Below are positions 60,986 to 64,000 of a stretch of 64,000 nt of DNA, piece by piece. The translations under genes were made by a program, and so were the position numbers. A model generated the notes under the pieces. That model had not been told where the DNA came from, did no database searches, and saw nothing but the letters and a program-made list of their open reading frames with translations. Origin of the DNA: Kaistella solincola (GTDB taxonomy: Bacteria; Bacteroidota; Bacteroidia; Flavobacteriales; Weeksellaceae). Within the stretch, counting starts at the first letter, position 1. Every line of letters begins with the position of its first letter. The DNA lies in contig NZ_JSYK01000003.1 of NCBI RefSeq assembly GCF_000812875.1, forward strand, positions 744,001-808,000. Direction: 5' to 3'.

Positions 60986-61857
60986 AAAAATTTGCCGCTA
61001 TAATTGCCTTTTTTTGTGTTTTAAATATTTCAGCGCAGCAAAGATACGATTGGTTAAAAATCAACCGTTTTCGCGTTGCACATTTATCCGATTCGCTGAA
61101 AGAAAATTCCGGGCTGGAATTCATTAACGGACGGCTTTTTACTTTAAACGACAGTGGAAATCCTTCTGATTTATTTGAAATTGATGAAGTTTCCGGAAAA
61201 CTAAAAAAAGTTTTTCCCACCAACATCAAAAATATTGACTGGGAAGCTTTGGCTGCGGATTCTGCAAATCTGTATATCGCCGATTTTGGTAATAATGAGG
61301 GCACTCGTAAAGATTTAGCAATTTATAAAGTTCCCGTGACGGATTCTTTAGCTTTAAATTCCGTTCAGAAAATTTCCTTTTTTTACCCCGAACAGCAGGA
61401 TTTTTTCCCAAAACCGCTCAACAACAATTTCGATGCGGAAGCGATAATTTTTCTGAACGGGAAACTGCATATTTTCACCAAAGAATGGCAGTCAAAAGCG
61501 ACAACGCATTATATCATTAATCCGGAAATTACTGAAAATCAGCCTGCGCAAAAAATAAAAAGCTTCAATACAGGTTTTACGGTAAGTGACGCTGCGTATT
61601 TTGCGGGAAGACTTTACCTCGTGGGTTATACCAAAAAAACCGAAGTTTTTCTTTCAATTTTCTCAGAAACAGAACAGGGGATCTTTTTCAACAAAAACCC
61701 CAAAACTTTTTACCTCGGCAGCGCTTTAAAAATTGGGCAGATTGAAGGTTTAGCCGTTAATGAAAAAGGTATTTATCTTGCCGGTGAAGAACTTATTTTT
61801 TCAATATTTAAAGCAAAGCCGTACCTTTATTTCATTTCACACGAAAAAATAAAATAA
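60982..61857 (+). CDS. secreted propeller-like protein of unknown function
   Basis: 291 residues with a Sec signal (MKKFAAIIAFFCVLNISAQ). HLSDSLKENSGLEFINGRLF, IDWEALAADSANLYIADFGN, FDAEAIIFLNGKLHIF and KIGQIEGLAVNEKGIYLAGE form four spaced repeats of an E-x-hydrophobic-x-x-N-G pattern, as in beta-propeller lyase-like or esterase-like phytase-type proteins. No catalytic residues can be named. Its start overlaps the DUF1275 stop by 4 bp, so the three genes rlmN-DUF1275-this form one unit. Confidence 0.65.
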   Translation: MKKFAAIIAFFCVLNISAQQRYDWLKINRFRVAHLSDSLKENSGLEFINGRLFTLNDSGNPSDLFEIDEVSGKLKKVFPTNIKNIDWEALAADSANLYIADFGNNEGTRKDLAIYKVPVTDSLALNSVQKISFFYPEQQDFFPKPLNNNFDAEAIIFLNGKLHIFTKEWQSKATTHYIINPEITENQPAQKIKSFNTGFTVSDAAYFAGRLYLVGYTKKTEVFLSIFSETEQGIFFNKNPKTFYLGSALKIGQIEGLAVNEKGIYLAGEELIFSIFKAKPYLYFISHEKIK

Positions 61858-61903
61858 ATGTCCGCCAGCGCGGAGTTTATGAAGGAAATTCTTTATTTAT
61901 ATT

Positions 61904-61911
61904 TATATTTG
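61904..61911 (+). promoter_or_regulatory. -7 element of the polyprenyl synthase gene
   Basis: TATATTTG is an exact match, 38 bases before the GTG at 61950. Confidence 0.5.
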
Positions 61912-61949
61912 TGTGAACTTACGAAATGCGAAAACCTTACTTCTAATTT

Positions 61950-62927
61950 GTGGCAAATATTGTAGCAGAAATTAAGAATCCGATCGATGCGGAAATGAAA
62001 CTTTTTGAACAGAAGTTTTATGAATCTATGCAAAGCAATGTTGCGCTGCTCGATAAAGTCACGCGGTTTATTGTAACGACCAAAGGCAAGCAGATGCGTC
62101 CGATGTTCGTGTTTCTGTGCGCAAAACTTACCGGAGAAGTTAATGAAAAATCATTTCGTGGCGCCTCGATGATTGAACTTATTCATACCGCGACTTTGGT
62201 TCACGATGATGTCGTGGACGAAAGTTTTAAACGGCGCAACTTCTTCTCAATCAACGCGTTATGGAAAAATAAAATAGCTGTTTTAGTGGGCGATTATCTG
62301 CTTTCTAAAGCAGTTTTACTTTCTACAGACCATAAAGATTACGATTTGCTTGCCGTAATTTCGCGCACCATTCGCGAAATGGCGGAAGGTGAACTTTTGC
62401 AGCTAGAAAAAGCCAGAAAACTGGATATTACCGAAGATATTTACTATGAAATTATCCGGCAGAAAACGGCGACTTTGATTGCTGCATGTTGTGAAATCGG
62501 TGTTTTATCAACAAGCAGCGACGAAAATTTAGCCACTAAAATGCGCGAATTTGGAACGTACACCGGAATGGCTTTCCAGATTAAAGATGATCTTTTCGAC
62601 TATTTAACTTCGAATATTATCGGTAAACCTGTCGGTATTGACATTAAAGAGAAGAAAATGACTTTGCCGCTGATTCACGCGCTGAGAACTGCCACAGAAA
62701 AAGACCGTTCCTATTATTTCAATACGATTAAACGCTATAATAACGACAGCAAACGCGTAAAAGAACTCATTGAGTACGTAAAAAAATCCGGCGGACTGGA
62801 TTACGCAATCATTAAAATGAAAGAATACCAGCAAAAAGCAAAAGATATCCTGGAAGAATTTCCCGAATCAGAGGCGAAAAAATCTTTGCAACTCATGCTG
62901 AATTACGTCATCGAAAGAAAGTTCTAA
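61950..62927 (+). CDS. ispB: polyprenyl diphosphate synthase
   Basis: 325 residues from a GTG start. The first aspartate-rich motif is HDDVVDE (Asp86, Asp87, Asp90), and the second FQIKDDLFDYL. GKQMRPMFVFLCAKL and VGDYLLSKAVLLS are family positions. It condenses isopentenyl diphosphate units onto farnesyl or geranylgeranyl diphosphate to make the side chain of menaquinone. Chain length, and thus the symbol, is inferred from the all-trans long-chain family. Converges on copA. Confidence 0.88.
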   Translation: MANIVAEIKNPIDAEMKLFEQKFYESMQSNVALLDKVTRFIVTTKGKQMRPMFVFLCAKLTGEVNEKSFRGASMIELIHTATLVHDDVVDESFKRRNFFSINALWKNKIAVLVGDYLLSKAVLLSTDHKDYDLLAVISRTIREMAEGELLQLEKARKLDITEDIYYEIIRQKTATLIAACCEIGVLSTSSDENLATKMREFGTYTGMAFQIKDDLFDYLTSNIIGKPVGIDIKEKKMTLPLIHALRTATEKDRSYYFNTIKRYNNDSKRVKELIEYVKKSGGLDYAIIKMKEYQQKAKDILEEFPESEAKKSLQLMLNYVIERKF

Positions 62928-62935
62928 TTCTTTCT

Positions 62936-62965
62936 AAGATTTTTTCGCCACTAAAATGGCATTTT
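62936..62965. terminator. weak terminator-like element between ispB and copA
   Basis: CGCCA, CTAAAA and TGGCA pair weakly and are flanked by T runs; it belongs to the GGCAAATTTTT family. Confidence 0.35.
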
Positions 62966-64000
62966 TTACTTAATTTTTAAATCTGCGTTATTCAAACGCA
63001 ACGAGTTCAAAATTACGGATACCGAACTGAAACTCATTGCGGCCGCCGCAATCATTGGGCTCATTAAAATTCCGAAAATCGGGTAGAGCAATCCTGCTGC
63101 AACAGGAATTCCTAAAGTGTTGTATATAAAGGCGAAAAAGAGATTTTCCTTGATATTTTTTAGCAGCTTTTCGCTTAAAATTTTCGCTTTTGCAACGCCC
63201 AAAATATCGCCTTTTAAAAGCGTAATTTCTGCACTTTCTATAGCAACATCAGTTCCCGTTCCCATCGCAATACCAACGTTTGCCTGAGCTAAAGCCGGCG
63301 CGTCATTAATTCCGTCGCCTGTCATCGCCACGATTTTTCCTTCAGCCTGAAGTTTTTTAATTTCCTCCATTTTGTCCCGCGGCTGGCAGTTCGCGAAATA
63401 GGTTTTAATACCGAGTTCGTCCGCGACAGCTTTCGCTGTATTTTCATTGTCACCGGTCATCATCACCACTTCGATGTTGTGTTCGTGCAGATAATCGATG
63501 GCTTTTTTGGAACTTGCTTTAATATTGTCTGAAAAAGCAAGCATTCCCAAAACTTCATTTCCTTTCGCGAGGTAAGAAATGGTTTTTGCGCGGCTTTTTC
63601 CGGAGTCTACCTGATCCTGCAAATTTTGCGGAACCGAGAGGTTAAAATGTTCCAAAAGCGCGGCGTTGCCCAAAAGAATCTGTTCACCTCCGATTTTTCC
63701 TGTTACACCTTTACCTGAAATATTTTCGAAGTTTTCAACTTTTTCAAAATCGCTTTTTTCATTTTTAAATTCCTGCAAAACCGCATTTGATAGCGGATGT
63801 TCCGAGTTTTGGTTTAATGAAGCCGCCAGCTTTAAAATAAGTGCACGGTTGCTGTTTCCAACGGAAATCACTTCATCAAGTCTGGGTTTTCCTTCGGTCA
63901 AAGTTCCGGTTTTGTCGGTAATCAGCACGTTTACTTTGTGCATCTGTTCAAGTGCTTCAGCGTTTTTAATTAAAATACCATTTTTTGCGCCTTTTGCAAT
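62966..64000 (-). CDS. heavy-metal (copper-type) P1B-type ATPase, C-terminal part (5' end outside window)
   Basis: 345 residues open to the window edge (the frame starts IAKGAKNGILIKNAEALEQM at 64000). The phosphorylated Asp is in VLITDKTGTLTEGKPR; MMTGDNENTAKAVADELGI and MTGDGINDAPALAQANVGIA are the P- and hinge motifs, and SEHPLSNAVLQEF carries the HP dipeptide of P1B ATPases. The end has the usual helices (FAFIYNTLGIPVAAGLLYP). It exports Cu(I) or Ag(I) most likely, but the metal-binding CPC helix and N-terminal domains lie outside. Confidence 0.88.
   Translation of the reverse strand: MAKGAKNGILIKNAEALEQMHKVNVLITDKTGTLTEGKPRLDEVISVGNSNRALILKLAASLNQNSEHPLSNAVLQEFKNEKSDFEKVENFENISGKGVTGKIGGEQILLGNAALLEHFNLSVPQNLQDQVDSGKSRAKTISYLAKGNEVLGMLAFSDNIKASSKKAIDYLHEHNIEVVMMTGDNENTAKAVADELGIKTYFANCQPRDKMEEIKKLQAEGKIVAMTGDGINDAPALAQANVGIAMGTGTDVAIESAEITLLKGDILGVAKAKILSEKLLKNIKENLFFAFIYNTLGIPVAAGLLYPIFGILMSPMIAAAAMSFSSVSVILNSLRLNNADLKIK

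Noticed and set aside
1-64000. CRISPR array, tRNA, rRNA or transposase
   Set aside because: Scanning for regularly spaced direct repeats, tRNA-like ends and transposase motifs found none. A computed search with tRNAscan-SE and a CRISPR finder would settle it.

Overview
The window looks like chromosomal DNA of a Bacteroidota bacterium of class Flavobacteriia, most likely near Chryseobacterium or Kaistella (Weeksellaceae). Base composition is low-GC. Promoters have the Bacteroidota -7 element TAnnTTTG, and most starts lack a purine-rich ribosome-binding site. The protein families also fit: DUF5916, DUF6526, DUF2891, a SusC-like signature inside an alpha-2-macroglobulin, and many SPII lipoproteins. 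Genus placement is inference. I see no rRNA, tRNA, CRISPR array, prophage, insertion sequence or integrase. Most of the window is ordinary core genome.

Layout. 1-5.1 kb: the 3' end of an alpha-2-macroglobulin gene, then small singletons (DUF1569, a secreted protein, a GNAT acetyltransferase, a VOC protein) separated by AT-rich repeats and a 156-bp element with terminal inverted repeats. 5.1-12.7 kb: a minus-strand cluster, catB-catC-catA-pcaD-pcaIJ-FUSC-pcaF, preceded by an AraC-family regulator. It encodes every step from catechol to succinyl-CoA plus acetyl-CoA, includes a fused CoA-transferase and a FUSC-type membrane protein, and has AraC-style 21-bp-spaced half-sites in front of catB. 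12.7-18.4 kb: a lipoprotein hydrolase, a TspO-like membrane protein, an MBL hydrolase, an SRPBCC protein, tatC and kdsD. 18.6-25.6 kb: recQ (without the usual zinc cysteines), a small antitoxin-like protein, a GT4 glycosyltransferase with a hairpin leader, a TonB-C-like lipoprotein, and a B12-dependent class II ribonucleotide reductase behind two palindromic sites.

25.6-30.9 kb: lpdA, a KTSC protein, a catalase-like protein, a CvfB-like S1 protein, a zinc-ribbon protein, and an AhpD-like gene whose only start codon is followed at once by a stop. 31-38.9 kb: aconitase, acyl-CoA synthetase and acyl-CoA dehydrogenase (central and fatty acid metabolism), then small membrane proteins and DUF2891. 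39-50.4 kb: a coiled-coil lipoprotein, prfC, a CPBP protease, rdgB, pheS, DUF5916, DUF3108, a ferredoxin reductase with its 2Fe-2S ferredoxin, and exonuclease III. 50.4-64 kb: topoisomerase IB with a 54-aa lipoprotein, DUF6526, M28 and S9 peptidases, small membrane proteins, queA, rlmN, DUF1275, a secreted propeller-like protein, a polyprenyl diphosphate synthase, and the C-terminal part of a copper-type P-type ATPase.

The intergenic DNA is the least explained part. At least five short sequence families recur: TCATTGCGAG hairpins, the AGCCC-GATTG element, a GGCAAATTTTT palindrome, a 45-bp TTCCGTG element, and AT-rich ATTGTTAA stretches. Several 5' leaders begin with a stem-loop directly after the promoter.
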